From an uncultured Spirochaetaceae bacterium (GTDB lineage Bacteria > Spirochaetota > Spirochaetia > Sphaerochaetales > Sphaerochaetaceae): a DNA stretch of 64,000 bases. Shown here piece after piece: positions 27,179 to 36,183 of the stretch (its first letter is position 1; every line of letters starts with the position of its first letter). A program made the position numbers and the translations under genes. Location of the stretch: assembly GCA_944392985.1 (NCBI GenBank), contig CALXYL010000003.1, positions 1 to 64,000 of the forward strand, given 5' to 3'. The notes under the pieces are model-generated. The model was not told where the DNA came from, made no database searches, and was given only the letters and a program-made list of their open reading frames with translations.

Positions 27179-28942
27179 TCAAAGCGGGGAAGTGGCATCC
27201 TCAAGGAAGGGAAGAACATCGGCATCAACAAGCTCATAAAGGGTTTCCCTGATTCTCCGATGATAGCTGTTGATCTGCTCCCTCTCCTCCTCCGTGATAA
27301 GGCTCATATCAATAAGCCTCTTCTCATAAGGAACAAGGGTAAGGACCTCAAAGGAAAGGAAATCGCCGAACTCCGTCGTTTCCTCATCCCTTACAGCGAT
27401 GAGGTTCTCTATCCTGATTCCGTATCGTCCTTCCTTGTACAGCCCCGGTTCATCAGATGTGACCATGCCAGGAAGCAAAGGCACATCAATCAGAGCCGAC
27501 GATATGCGATGCGGACCCTCGTGGACATTCAAACGGCATCCGACACCATGGCCCGTTCCATGATAGAAGCTCTCACCGTGTTGCCACAGGAACTGCTTCG
27601 CAAGCACATCGAGCTGTACACCGCGCGTTCCCTTTATGAAATGCTGTCTGGAAAGGGCAAGATGCCCTTTGAGCACAAGCGTGTAATCCCTCTTCTCCTC
27701 TTCTGTTGCCTCTCTTCCGAAAAGAAGCGTCCTTGTGATATCCGTGGTACCGAACTCATACTGTCCGCCAGTATCGAGAACAAGAAGGCCATGCCCGTCA
27801 ATGGATGATGATGACTCCCTCGTCGCGCTGTAATGGCACATGGCACCATGCTCCCTATAGCCGGAGATCGGATTGAATGATGGCCCGAGATACCCCGGAA
27901 TGCGCTTTCTTTCCTTCTCAAGCAGGGAAGAGACCTCTATTTCATCATACCGTCCATCAGGATCAAGATGGGAAAGGAAAGTAACGAAAGCAGCGCCATC
28001 ATAGATATGGGCAAGCCTCATTCCTTCCATCTCCGCCTTGTTCTTCCTTGCCTTCATTCCCGTGGTTATATCCATGCCTACAGCATTTCCCTTCCGGGAA
28101 AGCGCCTTCATGAACACCGCACTTACCTTGTCCGGAGAATAATACCCTGCTCCCTTGGCAAGACCAGGAAGATCAGAGGCTGCAGCTTCATACGGACGCA
28201 CATCAAAGACCGTTCTGACACTCTTCAGCAGATCCTTGCTGAAACGCCTGCTGTCAACGAAGAGAACAGCCTTTGAAAGGGAAATGAACGCATATGATAC
28301 AAATACCGGGTTGCAGGGGATATCATCAGCGCGGAGGTTAGTGAGCCATGCGATATCATCAATCGAGGCGATGAACGTCCATCTCAGCCCTCTTTCGCGC
28401 AAGGTCTTCTGCACCCTCCTGACCTTTTCGGCAGGGCTTTCCCCTGCATATTCCAACTCCATTGGAACGCATGGTGTGCAAGGCACTTCAGGACGATCCT
28501 CCCAAATCGGGGAAATGAGATCATCCGTTGCAACAAGCTCCGCCTTCCTCGCCTTCAGGCGTGCAGACAGCGAGGAGAAAAGAGCTATTGATATGGACGA
28601 AGCATCAACTCCTACACGGCATCCCTCTGCCATATTCCCTTCAAGCCACTGGTATGGATCCGGGATGGAATCCGTTTCCAGCTTCATCAGCGTGTAGCCT
28701 TTTCCTTCCGTCTCTGCCGCACCCTGGATGAAATATCGGCTATCGACCCATAGATAAGCCTCGGAAAGCGTGACAATGACAGTTCCAGCGCTGCCAGTGA
28801 AACCGGAGATGAACTCCCTTGTCCTCCATCGGGGCGCGACATATTCGCTCTGATGGGGATCCGTTCCCGTCAAAAGATAGGCATCAAGCCCTCTTTCCCT
28901 TAGCTCTGCCCTGAGGCGTTCCACTCTTTCCCTGATTTCCAT
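27179..28942 (-). CDS. Xaa-Pro aminopeptidase (M24B)
   Basis: This 587-residue metallopeptidase removes N-terminal residues before proline. It has the two N-terminal creatinase-like domains of long aminopeptidase P and the pita-bread catalytic domain. Metal ligands are seen in LVLDTGGQYEFGTTDITRT, the GTGHGVG histidine, TSDEPGLY and the final IRIENL glutamate. The ATG at 28942 has GGAGG nearby. The coding region overlaps the end of lgt by 59 bases in another frame, so the two genes are tightly coupled. No signal peptide is seen. Confidence 0.92.
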   Translation of the reverse strand: MEIRERVERLRAELRERGLDAYLLTGTDPHQSEYVAPRWRTREFISGFTGSAGTVIVTLSEAYLWVDSRYFIQGAAETEGKGYTLMKLETDSIPDPYQWLEGNMAEGCRVGVDASSISIALFSSLSARLKARKAELVATDDLISPIWEDRPEVPCTPCVPMELEYAGESPAEKVRRVQKTLRERGLRWTFIASIDDIAWLTNLRADDIPCNPVFVSYAFISLSKAVLFVDSRRFSKDLLKSVRTVFDVRPYEAAASDLPGLAKGAGYYSPDKVSAVFMKALSRKGNAVGMDITTGMKARKNKAEMEGMRLAHIYDGAAFVTFLSHLDPDGRYDEIEVSSLLEKERKRIPGYLGPSFNPISGYREHGAMCHYSATRESSSSIDGHGLLVLDTGGQYEFGTTDITRTLLFGREATEEEKRDYTLVLKGHLALSRQHFIKGTRGVQLDVLAKQFLWQHGESFYHGTGHGVGCRLNVHEGPHRISSALIDVPLLPGMVTSDEPGLYKEGRYGIRIENLIAVRDEETTEFGDFLSFEVLTLVPYEKRLIDMSLITEEEREQINSYHRRIRETLYELVDADVLPFLEDATSPL

Positions 28943-29891
28943 TCCTCTGCCTCCAGAGAAGCACAGCAAGAAGCAGCGCCCCTCCTATTACCATCAAAGC
29001 ACAGAATACCTGTCCTTTCGATATATTCAGAAATGACTGGAAGAGCGCGATATTATCGCTTTTTTCTCCCAATGCGATGACATAGCCTATGTCGGCATCG
29101 GGCTGCCTGCAGTATTCGATGGCAAAGCGGAAGATACCATAGCCCATCAGATAGGAAGCGAGGACAGTTCCATCAGGAAGCCCTTTCCTCCTTTTCAGCG
29201 GCCTGATGATGAACCATAGGATCAGGAAGAGTATCACTCCTTCAAACAGCGCTTCATAGAGCTGTGAAGGATGCCGCGGAAGATTCACGATGCTGCCAGT
29301 AGCATAGGCTATGCCTGTCTTATCCGCTATGTCACGAACCCATCCAAGATTCGATGAGAAGCCAGGAGCTGTCGGGAATACCATGCCCCAGGGAACTTCA
29401 GTCACCCTCCCATAGAGCTCAGCATTGATGAAATTGCCAAGACGGCCGAATGTATACCCGAGGGGAATGCCAGCAACAACAGCATCCGTCAGCTGCAGAA
29501 GGCTCCTTCGATGGATACGGCAGAAGATGAAGCCTCCGATCAGCGCACCTATGACACCGCCATGGTAGCTCATGCCAGGAAGCCCGACGAACTGCCCGTT
29601 CCGGAAAGGCCAGAAGATCATCCAGGGATGGGTGATGTAGTAAATGCCGTCGCTGTAGAAAAGCACTGAGAAGATCCGGGCGAAGATAAGCAGGAACAGA
29701 ATGACGATGAAGAAGAATGTCTGGCTGTCATCGCTGGAAAGCGTTATCTCACCATGCCTGCACTGGTATCTGAAGAGAGCGTAGGCAATGGCAAATGCCA
29801 CAAGATACATAACGGCATACCATCTGATCGGAAGTCCATCTATGACGAAGGGATCGATCCACGCTGGATAATCCACGAATAGCGCAAACAT
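28884..29891 (-). CDS. lgt: Prolipoprotein diacylglyceryl transferase
   Basis: This 335-residue inner-membrane enzyme moves diacylglycerol from phosphatidylglycerol to lipobox cysteines. It has about seven membrane helices, the MSYHGGVIGALIGG segment with the conserved His, and the Lgt signature FGRLGNFINAELYGRVT near residue 155. The C-terminal extension is basic (RRKGLPDG, QRNGNQGK). Its ATG has no Shine-Dalgarno and sits six bases after TAAACT, with a -35 at exactly 17 bases. It heads the lgt-aminopeptidase-gpmI run and would process the lipoproteins of this window. Confidence 0.94.
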   Translation of the reverse strand: MFALFVDYPAWIDPFVIDGLPIRWYAVMYLVAFAIAYALFRYQCRHGEITLSSDDSQTFFFIVILFLLIFARIFSVLFYSDGIYYITHPWMIFWPFRNGQFVGLPGMSYHGGVIGALIGGFIFCRIHRRSLLQLTDAVVAGIPLGYTFGRLGNFINAELYGRVTEVPWGMVFPTAPGFSSNLGWVRDIADKTGIAYATGSIVNLPRHPSQLYEALFEGVILFLILWFIIRPLKRRKGLPDGTVLASYLMGYGIFRFAIEYCRQPDADIGYVIALGEKSDNIALFQSFLNISKGQVFCALMVIGGALLLAVLLWRQRNGNQGKSGTPQGRAKGKRA

Positions 29892-29897
29892 GACATA

Positions 29898-29926
29898 AGT
29901 TTAAGCGTATGAAAGCATCAATGCAA
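29898..29926 (-). promoter_or_regulatory. Leaderless promoter of lgt
   Basis: On the minus strand TTGCAT (29921-29926), 17 bases and TAAACT (29898-29903) are followed by six bases and the ATG. The -35 lies within the first copy of an 11-base direct repeat. Confidence 0.65.
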
Positions 29927-29945
29927 ACACCTGGATGCAAACACC
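29921..29945. repeat. Tandem 11-base repeat in the divergent lgt/ctp promoter region
   Basis: ATGCAAACACC occurs at 29921-29931 and 29935-29945, a 14-base period. The first copy contains the lgt -35, and the second covers the -35 position of the divergent protease promoter. It could be an operator for one regulator of both genes. Confidence 0.45.
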
Positions 29946-29958
29946 GTGGCATCGGTGG

Positions 29959-29964
29959 TATATT
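29959..29964 (+). promoter_or_regulatory. -10 element of a leaderless ctp promoter
   Basis: TATATT stands seven bases before the ATG at 29972. The region 17 bases upstream (TGCAAA) is only a weak -35. Confidence 0.45.
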
Positions 29965-29971
29965 CAGGCAT

Positions 29972-31396
29972 ATGAAGAAAGCATCGGTACTGATCGCCGT
30001 TTTCACCATAGCCCTGGGTCTTTTCGCAGGCGCCTCTCCGGAATATACCCCGGTGATCGCAAAGACCCCGACCCACCTTGACGCGGAAGGCGCCCTGGAC
30101 AGCTCAAGAAGCATCTCACAGATCCTTTATTCACTCGGGAATCTCTATGCATACCTCGATACGAATTTCCTCGGGGATATCGACACAGAGGAGATGGAAA
30201 CAGAGATGATCTCCGCCATGATCGATTCGCTAGGGGACCAGTATTCCTACTACATACCGCCTGATGTCGCAAAGGAATATGAGGAGGAAACAGAGGGAGA
30301 GTATGTCGGGATAGGAACCTATCTCACGAAGATGAATCCTTCCTATGCGGATCCTGATGATCCTGAGACATACATGGTCATTATCGCATCCCCATTCCCT
30401 GGAGGCCCCGCCGACCGTGCCGGTCTCAGGCCACGTGACATGATCAGCGCCATCAATGGCGAGGATACAGCGCCGCTTACGGCAACTGAGGCATCGAATC
30501 TTCTGAAAGGGCATCTCGGTGAGGATCTTACGCTGACTGTCCATCGCGGTACCGCCGTCTTTGATATCACGCTGCAGCCCGAAGTGGTCACCACCCCATC
30601 CACAGCCTCAGGGATGCTGACTGATGATATAGGGTATATCGCGATATACATCTTCTCGCTGACAACAGGGAGTTCTGTGCAGGAAGAGATAGACAAGCTC
30701 CTGGAACAGGGAGCGGAGAAGCTCATCATCGATCTCAGGAACAATGGAGGAGGAACTGTTCAGAGCGCTCTTGAAACCGCGGATATGTTCCTGTCCGAGG
30801 GTGTGATGCTTGAAACCAGATACAAGCCCGCCTCAGGAAGATCGGAGACAGTCATGAGAGCCGGAAGAAGCGTATCAGTGCCGGAGGATATGCCGCTGCT
30901 GCTGATCGTCAATGGCGGCACAGCCTCATCAAGCGAGATACTCACAGGAGCCCTGATGGACAATGGAAGGGCTGCTGTCCTCGGTAGCCAGACATTCGGA
31001 AAGGGCATCTCGCAGGAAGTCAGGCCATTCAGGAACGGCTTCATCCAGATCACGACAGGACATTTCTACACTCCTTCCGGAAATGATATACATGAAGTCG
31101 GGATCACCCCTGATATCCTTATAGAGGATCCTGAATACACAGATGAGGAAATGGCAGCCTTTGAAGCATTCATGGAAGAGGACAGATTCACGCCATACAT
31201 GGAAGAGCATCCGGAGTACACGAAGGAGAATATAGAGGCTTTCGCTGAGCTAAATGAAGAGAGCGGAGTCCCTGATGATCTTCTGCGCCTTCTGATACGC
31301 AATGAGTACATATACTCAATGGACTATGACGAACGTCCGGTTGCGGATGTCTGGTTCGATCCTTATATCTCTGCGGCACTGGAGGCGCTTGGCTGA
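29972..31396 (+). CDS. C-terminal processing peptidase (S41)
   Basis: This 474-residue serine protease is exported: the signal MKKASVLIAVFTIALGLFAG precedes SPE. Residues about 105-205 hold a PDZ domain (IASPFPGGPADRAGLRPRD). The S41 catalytic core follows, with Ser in NGGTASSSEILTGAL (about 319) and Lys in SQTFGKGISQE (about 344). Such proteases trim periplasmic and lipoprotein substrates. The stop overlaps the rsmE ATG. The C-terminal 90 residues are acidic and unassigned. Confidence 0.92.
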   Translation: MKKASVLIAVFTIALGLFAGASPEYTPVIAKTPTHLDAEGALDSSRSISQILYSLGNLYAYLDTNFLGDIDTEEMETEMISAMIDSLGDQYSYYIPPDVAKEYEEETEGEYVGIGTYLTKMNPSYADPDDPETYMVIIASPFPGGPADRAGLRPRDMISAINGEDTAPLTATEASNLLKGHLGEDLTLTVHRGTAVFDITLQPEVVTTPSTASGMLTDDIGYIAIYIFSLTTGSSVQEEIDKLLEQGAEKLIIDLRNNGGGTVQSALETADMFLSEGVMLETRYKPASGRSETVMRAGRSVSVPEDMPLLLIVNGGTASSSEILTGALMDNGRAAVLGSQTFGKGISQEVRPFRNGFIQITTGHFYTPSGNDIHEVGITPDILIEDPEYTDEEMAAFEAFMEEDRFTPYMEEHPEYTKENIEAFAELNEESGVPDDLLRLLIRNEYIYSMDYDERPVADVWFDPYISAALEALG

Positions 31397-32133
31397 TGAG
31401 GGTTTTCCTGCTCAGAAAGGGTGAAGGCAAGGAAGGGACATACAAGCTGACAGCGAAGGAAAGGAATTATCTTTTCCGTGTGCTGCGCCTGAATGTGAAT
31501 GACGTATTCACAGCAAAGGACGGAAAAGAGGTTTTCTACAGGGCTTTCCTTTTCGATGAGGATACGATCACTCTGGAACGGACAGACAGCCCGGAGGAAA
31601 CCCTCCTTGATGGCCTATCATCGTATACTGGGCCCTTTGTTCCGCTGGATGCGTTCATCGCGGTCCTCAAAGGGAAGAAGAACGAGATTCAGGTCAGGGC
31701 GCTTACCGAGATCGGAGTTAGCCGGATCATTCTTATGGAAAGCGAATTCACCCAGTCTCCCCTCTCTGATCATCAGAAGGAAAGGATGGAATCGATCATA
31801 AGGGAGGCTGTGCAGCAATCAGGGGGGAAATCACCGGAACTGCTTGGCCCTGTCACATTCCAGCAGGCTCTCCAGCTGGCAAAGGGAAGGCTTCTTATCT
31901 TGCATCAGAGCACGATAGAAAGAACAGAGAAGCTATCGGAGGCGCTTGATGGCCTCGATACCGATTCCCATGTTTCAATCATGATAGGACCAGAAGGAGG
32001 CTTCTCTGAAAAGGAATGCTCTCTCGCAGTAAGCCAGGGCGCCACCCCTGTCCTTCTCAGCACGAACATACTGCGCGCCGAGACAGCGGCAATATACACA
32101 GCCGCCGCGGTGCAGGCTATATTGCAGAATTAG
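31396..32133 (+). CDS. rsmE: 16S rRNA U1498 N3-methyltransferase
   Basis: This 245-residue protein is an RsmE-type SPOUT methyltransferase that methylates U1498 of 16S rRNA. It has an N-terminal PUA-like domain with ERNYLFRVLRL and the C-terminal knotted SAM-binding region MIGPEGGFSEKE followed by STNILRAETAAIYTAAAV. Its ATG shares a base with the protease stop (TGATG), indicating translational coupling. The length is normal. Confidence 0.92.
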   Translation: MRVFLLRKGEGKEGTYKLTAKERNYLFRVLRLNVNDVFTAKDGKEVFYRAFLFDEDTITLERTDSPEETLLDGLSSYTGPFVPLDAFIAVLKGKKNEIQVRALTEIGVSRIILMESEFTQSPLSDHQKERMESIIREAVQQSGGKSPELLGPVTFQQALQLAKGRLLILHQSTIERTEKLSEALDGLDTDSHVSIMIGPEGGFSEKECSLAVSQGATPVLLSTNILRAETAAIYTAAAVQAILQN

Positions 32134-32285
32134 TCAGAAAAACAGATTCCGATAGGAAATTACAGCGGACGATCGCTTTCCGCTATCTCCTTTCATGATA
32201 GCAAGAAGAGCTTATAATCCGCGTTTTTCCCAAACAGCTGTAAGTGCTTATTTGGATGATCTTCTCCGATTCGCATGCCATTCCA

Positions 32286-32313
32286 TTGTCCATTCCTTTC
32301 CCATCCATATCAT
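32286..32313 (+). promoter_or_regulatory. Candidate promoter of the orphan AAA+ protein
   Basis: TTGTCC (32286-32291), 16 bases and TATCAT (32308-32313) precede an AGGAGG and the ATG at 32339. Another TATAAT lies at 32214-32219 and could give a longer leader. Confidence 0.45.
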
Positions 32314-32338
32314 CAGAGACTGGAAAGGAGGAAGGGGA

Positions 32339-33346
32339 ATGAGGGTTTTTATGCTCGCTCTGGGAAAGGATGCGGCAGGACGTGTGCAGGATGCCATCGG
32401 AAAGGAGGCCGCTATTTTATGTCCGACTCTTCAGCGCCTCGCTTCTGCAGGTAAGGATGATAAGGACATAGTCATCGCAAAACAAGGCGGAAAGGCAGAA
32501 GGCAAGCGTATCATAGAGCTTCGCGATGGGCTGAGGAAAAGAACAGGGAAGGCTATGGTAGCCAGCGGCCCGAGAATAGCGCTGGTCAGCGGATTCTCGG
32601 AAGAAGAGCTGTTGGAAGCGATCAATGCCGCATCGTCAATGACTTCAGAATCCGCATATCTCAGAGCCGAGCTAGCTGGAAGCTCCGCTGTGATGGAAAA
32701 GGTGAGAACGCAGATAGAGAAGGCAATGAAAACAGCTCTTCCGGTGCATCTCATCGGAGATACGGGAACCGGAAAGACAGTAGCGGCAGGGCTTATCCAT
32801 CGCTATTCAAGCAGCAAGCCGCTGGTTGCTGAAAGCTGCGGCCTTCTGTCCTCCTCTCTAGCAGAAAGCCTGCTTTTCGGACACACGAAGGATGCGTATT
32901 CCGGTTCTTCGACAATGCAGACTGGCCTGATTGCCCAAGCCGATGGCTCAACCCTCTTCCTTGATGAGCTTCAGGATCTGAGTCTCCAGATGCAGGCAAT
33001 GCTGCTGCAGGTGCTTGATACAGGAGAGTATCGCCGCCTCGGATCAGGCTGCGTTCATAAGTCATCACTGCGCTTGATAACAGCTTCAAACGTCTCGCAG
33101 GAGGAACTTTTGAGAACGCACCGCCTCAGGAGGGATTTCTATTACCGCATCTCATGTATAGAGATACGGATGCCGAACCTCTCTGAGCATCCTGAGGATA
33201 TCCCTGAGATCATCGCATCGTATGAAGCGAAGAAGGGATACAGCAAAGCGATAGAGGATACTTCCCCTTTCATGCGGGATTATCCTGGAAACGTAAGGGA
33301 GCTCATAAGGGATGTGGAGCTCTACCACCACGGTCTCATGCACTAG
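32339..33346 (+). CDS. Orphan AAA+ protein of the sigma-54 activator type
   Basis: This 335-residue protein has an AAA+ core like NtrC-family activators. Walker A is LIGDTGTGKT (about 139-147), Walker B STLFLDELQDL, and the arginine-finger segment RLRRDFYYRISCIEI. The sigma-54-contacting GAFTGA loop is replaced by DAYSGS (about 185-190). The protein stops after DYPGNVREL with no Fis-type DNA-binding helix. Residues 1-105 form an alpha/beta domain that could be a degenerate receiver. So it probably does not act as a normal sigma-54 activator. An AGGAGG sets the ATG. It ends about 30 bases before a DnaA-box cluster. Confidence 0.8.
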   Translation: MRVFMLALGKDAAGRVQDAIGKEAAILCPTLQRLASAGKDDKDIVIAKQGGKAEGKRIIELRDGLRKRTGKAMVASGPRIALVSGFSEEELLEAINAASSMTSESAYLRAELAGSSAVMEKVRTQIEKAMKTALPVHLIGDTGTGKTVAAGLIHRYSSSKPLVAESCGLLSSSLAESLLFGHTKDAYSGSSTMQTGLIAQADGSTLFLDELQDLSLQMQAMLLQVLDTGEYRRLGSGCVHKSSLRLITASNVSQEELLRTHRLRRDFYYRISCIEIRMPNLSEHPEDIPEIIASYEAKKGYSKAIEDTSPFMRDYPGNVRELIRDVELYHHGLMH

Positions 33347-33375
33347 AGCCATAACTGGAAGAAACTCCTGCATAA

Positions 33376-33683
33376 CATGGATAACTCCTTCCAAAAGCAC
33401 CAGTTATACGCTGTGGATAACTTAAAGCGCGCTTGTGGAAAACCTGTGGAAAACTCCGGGGAAAAACGGTGTGAAAAAGGTTTTCCACAGCAATCACAAC
33501 AGCATTGGAATTATATAATTCTTATGTTATGCATATGTTATATCGCTATATTATATCCTTGTAATATAAGTAGTTAACATATTTTATATATCTGTATACA
33601 TAAACACGCGCAACCTTATTGAACCACCTCTGGATGGACTTTTCCACAGCAATTCCACAGAGCTGTGGAAAACCTGTGGAAAA
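33376..33683. other. DnaA-box cluster with AT-rich core (candidate origin element)
   Basis: One perfect box TGTGGATAA (33412-33420) and seven one- or two-mismatch boxes lie here: 33434-33442, 33445-33453, 33481-33489 (inverted), 33640-33648 (inverted), 33651-33659 (inverted), 33664-33672 and 33675-33683. Between the two groups is a stretch of about 100 bases (33503-33605) made almost wholly of A and T, as expected for an unwinding element. A 20-base sequence beginning TGTGGAAAACC is repeated at 33434-33453 and 33664-33683. No gene lies in 33347-33726. Confidence 0.7.
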
Positions 33684-33714
33684 ACCATATATAGCGTTGC
33701 TTATGATTTCTTCT

Positions 33715-33720
33715 TATAAT
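33715..33720 (+). promoter_or_regulatory. -10 element of a leaderless PfkB kinase promoter
   Basis: A perfect TATAAT stands six bases before the ATG at 33727 and there is no Shine-Dalgarno. No -35 is recognised at 17 bases. Confidence 0.55.
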
Positions 33721-33726
33721 CAGGCT

Positions 33727-34734
33727 ATGTCTGTCTATGGAATAGGTAATCCACTGATTGATTTTCTGTGCTATGTGGATGATTCGGATCTTGGATACCT
33801 CTCTTTGCACAAAGGTACGATGCTTCTGGTTGATGAGGAGATGAGATCGAGGATCCTTGAAAGGATAAGGAACAGAAGGACATCAGTATCCTGTGGCGGA
33901 TCCTGCCCGAACACCATGGTTACGCTGTGCATGCTTGGAGTGGAGACGACACTTGCCGGAGGAATCGGCAATGATGAGTACGGGATTATGTACCGGTCCC
34001 GCCTGAGGGAAAGCGGAGTGAAGGATGAGACAGCTGAATACGATGCGGCAACAGGAACATCCATAATCCTTCTTACCCCTGACAAGGAGAGGACGATGAA
34101 CACCTATCTTGGAGCAAACAGGCTCTTTGATGCGGATAAGGTGAACATAGACAGCCTGAGAAAAGCCAGCATCCTCTATTTCACAGGCTATATGTGGGAT
34201 ACGGAACCACAGAGGAGAGCAGTAGGCAAGGCTCTGGAAGCTGCAAAGGAATACGGGATAAAGGTAGCATTCGACCTCGCTGATCCTTTTGCAGTAGGAC
34301 GCTACAGATCATCGTTCCTTTCAATCATCCGTGATTACTGCACCATTGTATTCGCTAACAGCGAGGAGGCACGCTTTCTGTTCAGCAATTACGATGCCTA
34401 TGAATGCTGCCGTTCAATGGGAAAGCTATGCCCGATCGCGGTCGTGAAGAATGGAAGAGGCGGTTCCTATATCTCCGACCATGGGAAGATCACAAGGATA
34501 CCACTCTATGGGACAACAACGCCTGTTGATACCACAGGTGCCGGAGATACATACGCCGCCGGCTTCCTCTATGGATACGAGAAAGGCTATTCTCCCGAAG
34601 CCTCTGGTGAGATTGCTTCCTTCCTTGCAGGTGAAATCATATCCCATCTGGGAGCCCAGTTCCCGAAGGAAAGGGCTGCTGAGCTCAGGGACGGGATTCC
34701 TCAGAGATTCGGAAGCTCTCATTCTCCTTCCTGA
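33727..34734 (+). CDS. PfkB-family carbohydrate/nucleoside kinase
   Basis: This 335-residue cytoplasmic kinase has the PfkB pattern: GIGNPLIDFLCYV at the N-terminus, SCGGSCPNTMVTLCMLG, GGIGNDEYG, and the signature DTTGAGDTYAAGFLYG (catalytic Asp about 281) near the C-terminus. The overall resemblance is closest to adenosine or sugar kinases of the spirochaete/Bacteroides type. The substrate is not certain. It lies directly beside the DnaA-box cluster, and its 3' end overlaps the convergent MATE gene by 50 bases. Confidence 0.88.
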   Translation: MSVYGIGNPLIDFLCYVDDSDLGYLSLHKGTMLLVDEEMRSRILERIRNRRTSVSCGGSCPNTMVTLCMLGVETTLAGGIGNDEYGIMYRSRLRESGVKDETAEYDAATGTSIILLTPDKERTMNTYLGANRLFDADKVNIDSLRKASILYFTGYMWDTEPQRRAVGKALEAAKEYGIKVAFDLADPFAVGRYRSSFLSIIRDYCTIVFANSEEARFLFSNYDAYECCRSMGKLCPIAVVKNGRGGSYISDHGKITRIPLYGTTTPVDTTGAGDTYAAGFLYGYEKGYSPEASGEIASFLAGEIISHLGAQFPKERAAELRDGIPQRFGSSHSPS

Positions 34735-36064
34735 CGATGCCTTTATAGCGCGTAAGTATGAACAGGGCGAGCATAGCAGTCAGAAGCGCTGTCCCTGGAA
34801 GGTTCAGCCAGATCCCATCAAGTCCCATGGGCCTCAGCGCAATGATCAGGACGAGGGGGAATATGAATGCCGCAGACACGGAGATCGAGGCAGCGAAGAA
34901 CGGTTTCCCGATTGCTGACATGAAGCACTGCGTACAGATCGCTATCCATCTGAATGCATATGCAATAGATGCAAGAACGACAGCTCCAGAGCCAAGGATA
35001 TGTATTCCTGTGCTTTCTCCCTCGATGAACAGGCTTACAGCGAAATCAGGGAAGAGAAAGAGGAATACGCCAAAGATGATCGATACAGCCGCCCCTGTTC
35101 CGAAGCAGTAGCGCTCAATCGATCCTACCCTGTCAAAGCGCCTTGCTCCCCAGTTGTATCCTACCGATGGCTGCAGGGAATCACAGGTTCCGTACAGCAG
35201 AGGCATCACAAGTCCATCTACCGACATGAGTATTCCATAGACACTGACAGCATCCGCTCCACCAAGGGAAAGGAGCATGACATTCATTATGATCGATATG
35301 ATCCTTCCTGAAACATTCGACAGGAATGTCGGGAGCCCGCATGAAACGATCATCCTTATGAGCTTTGCAGTGAACCGGGGCCTGGTGAATCTCAGTTCCA
35401 TCCTGCCTCTGAGGAATATCGAAAGAACGGTGATAACAGCAGCGCTCATACCGAAGCATGTTCCCATTGCCGCGGATGATATACCGCCTTTAAGCACTAT
35501 AAGGAAGAACATCTCAAACAGAACACACGATGATGCCATACCTATGTTCATCAGAAGCGATCCCTTTATCTTCCCACAGATCCTGAGATAGTTATCCATC
35601 GCGAATACAAGCGTGGTGAATGGTGAGAAGCAGGCATATGTCCTCAGATAATCCACAGCATACGGAATCAGATGCTCATCAGCACCCATCATCCTGAAAA
35701 GCGTAGGAGCAAACGTAAACAGAAGAGCTCCTGTTACAACGCCTGCTATCATAATCATGATGATAGCCGCAGAGAATATCCCATTGGCATCCTTTTTCTC
35801 TCCCCTTCCCAGCTTTATGGCAATAGGAACGGATGATCCGACACCGATCATATCGGAGATTGCGAAGTTTATGATCACGAATGGCATGGCGAGATTGAGG
35901 CCGGCAAAGGCCTCCGCACCAAGAACACGTCCAACAAGAATTCCTTCAAGAAGGTAATACAGCGAAGAGGCAAGCATGCCCATCGCACCTGGAATAGCCG
36001 CCTTGAAGAAAAGATGTCCTGGCTTTGTATCGAGAAAAAGCCTTTCGGTATTGTCCGATGGCAT
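34685..36064 (-). CDS. MATE-family multidrug exporter
   Basis: This 459-residue inner-membrane protein has about twelve hydrophobic helices in two homologous halves, as in MatE (NorM/DinF) antiporters. Typical stretches are AIPGAMGMLASSLYYLLEGILVGRVLG and the second-half SCGLPTFLSNVSGRI. The ATG at 36064 follows a GGAGGG by seven bases; a longer frame upstream lacks such a site. Its 3' end is shared with the convergent kinase gene, so antisense interference between the two messages is possible. Confidence 0.88.
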   Translation of the reverse strand: MPSDNTERLFLDTKPGHLFFKAAIPGAMGMLASSLYYLLEGILVGRVLGAEAFAGLNLAMPFVIINFAISDMIGVGSSVPIAIKLGRGEKKDANGIFSAAIIMIMIAGVVTGALLFTFAPTLFRMMGADEHLIPYAVDYLRTYACFSPFTTLVFAMDNYLRICGKIKGSLLMNIGMASSCVLFEMFFLIVLKGGISSAAMGTCFGMSAAVITVLSIFLRGRMELRFTRPRFTAKLIRMIVSCGLPTFLSNVSGRIISIIMNVMLLSLGGADAVSVYGILMSVDGLVMPLLYGTCDSLQPSVGYNWGARRFDRVGSIERYCFGTGAAVSIIFGVFLFLFPDFAVSLFIEGESTGIHILGSGAVVLASIAYAFRWIAICTQCFMSAIGKPFFAASISVSAAFIFPLVLIIALRPMGLDGIWLNLPGTALLTAMLALFILTRYKGIVRKENESFRISEESRP

Positions 36065-36124
36065 GTGATTTCCCTCCAGTCTATAATATGAAACTATGGA
36101 GCAACTCAATAGTCAATAGATGGA

Positions 36125-36161
36125 GAGAAAAAGAGGATCCGAAGGATAATCCCCCGGATCC
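36125..36161 (-). terminator. Terminator after rubrerythrin
   Basis: On the minus strand GGATCCG pairs with CGGATCC, followed by TCTTTTTCTC. It ends the PerR-type regulator/rubrerythrin transcript upstream of the MATE gene. Confidence 0.7.
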
Positions 36162-36183
36162 ATCATCTGCTGGTAGCAGAAAC

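Noticed and set aside
32339-33346. Normal sigma-54-dependent activator
   Set aside because: The GAFTGA loop is DAYSGS and no DNA-binding helix follows the AAA+ core, so a standard activator role was not called.
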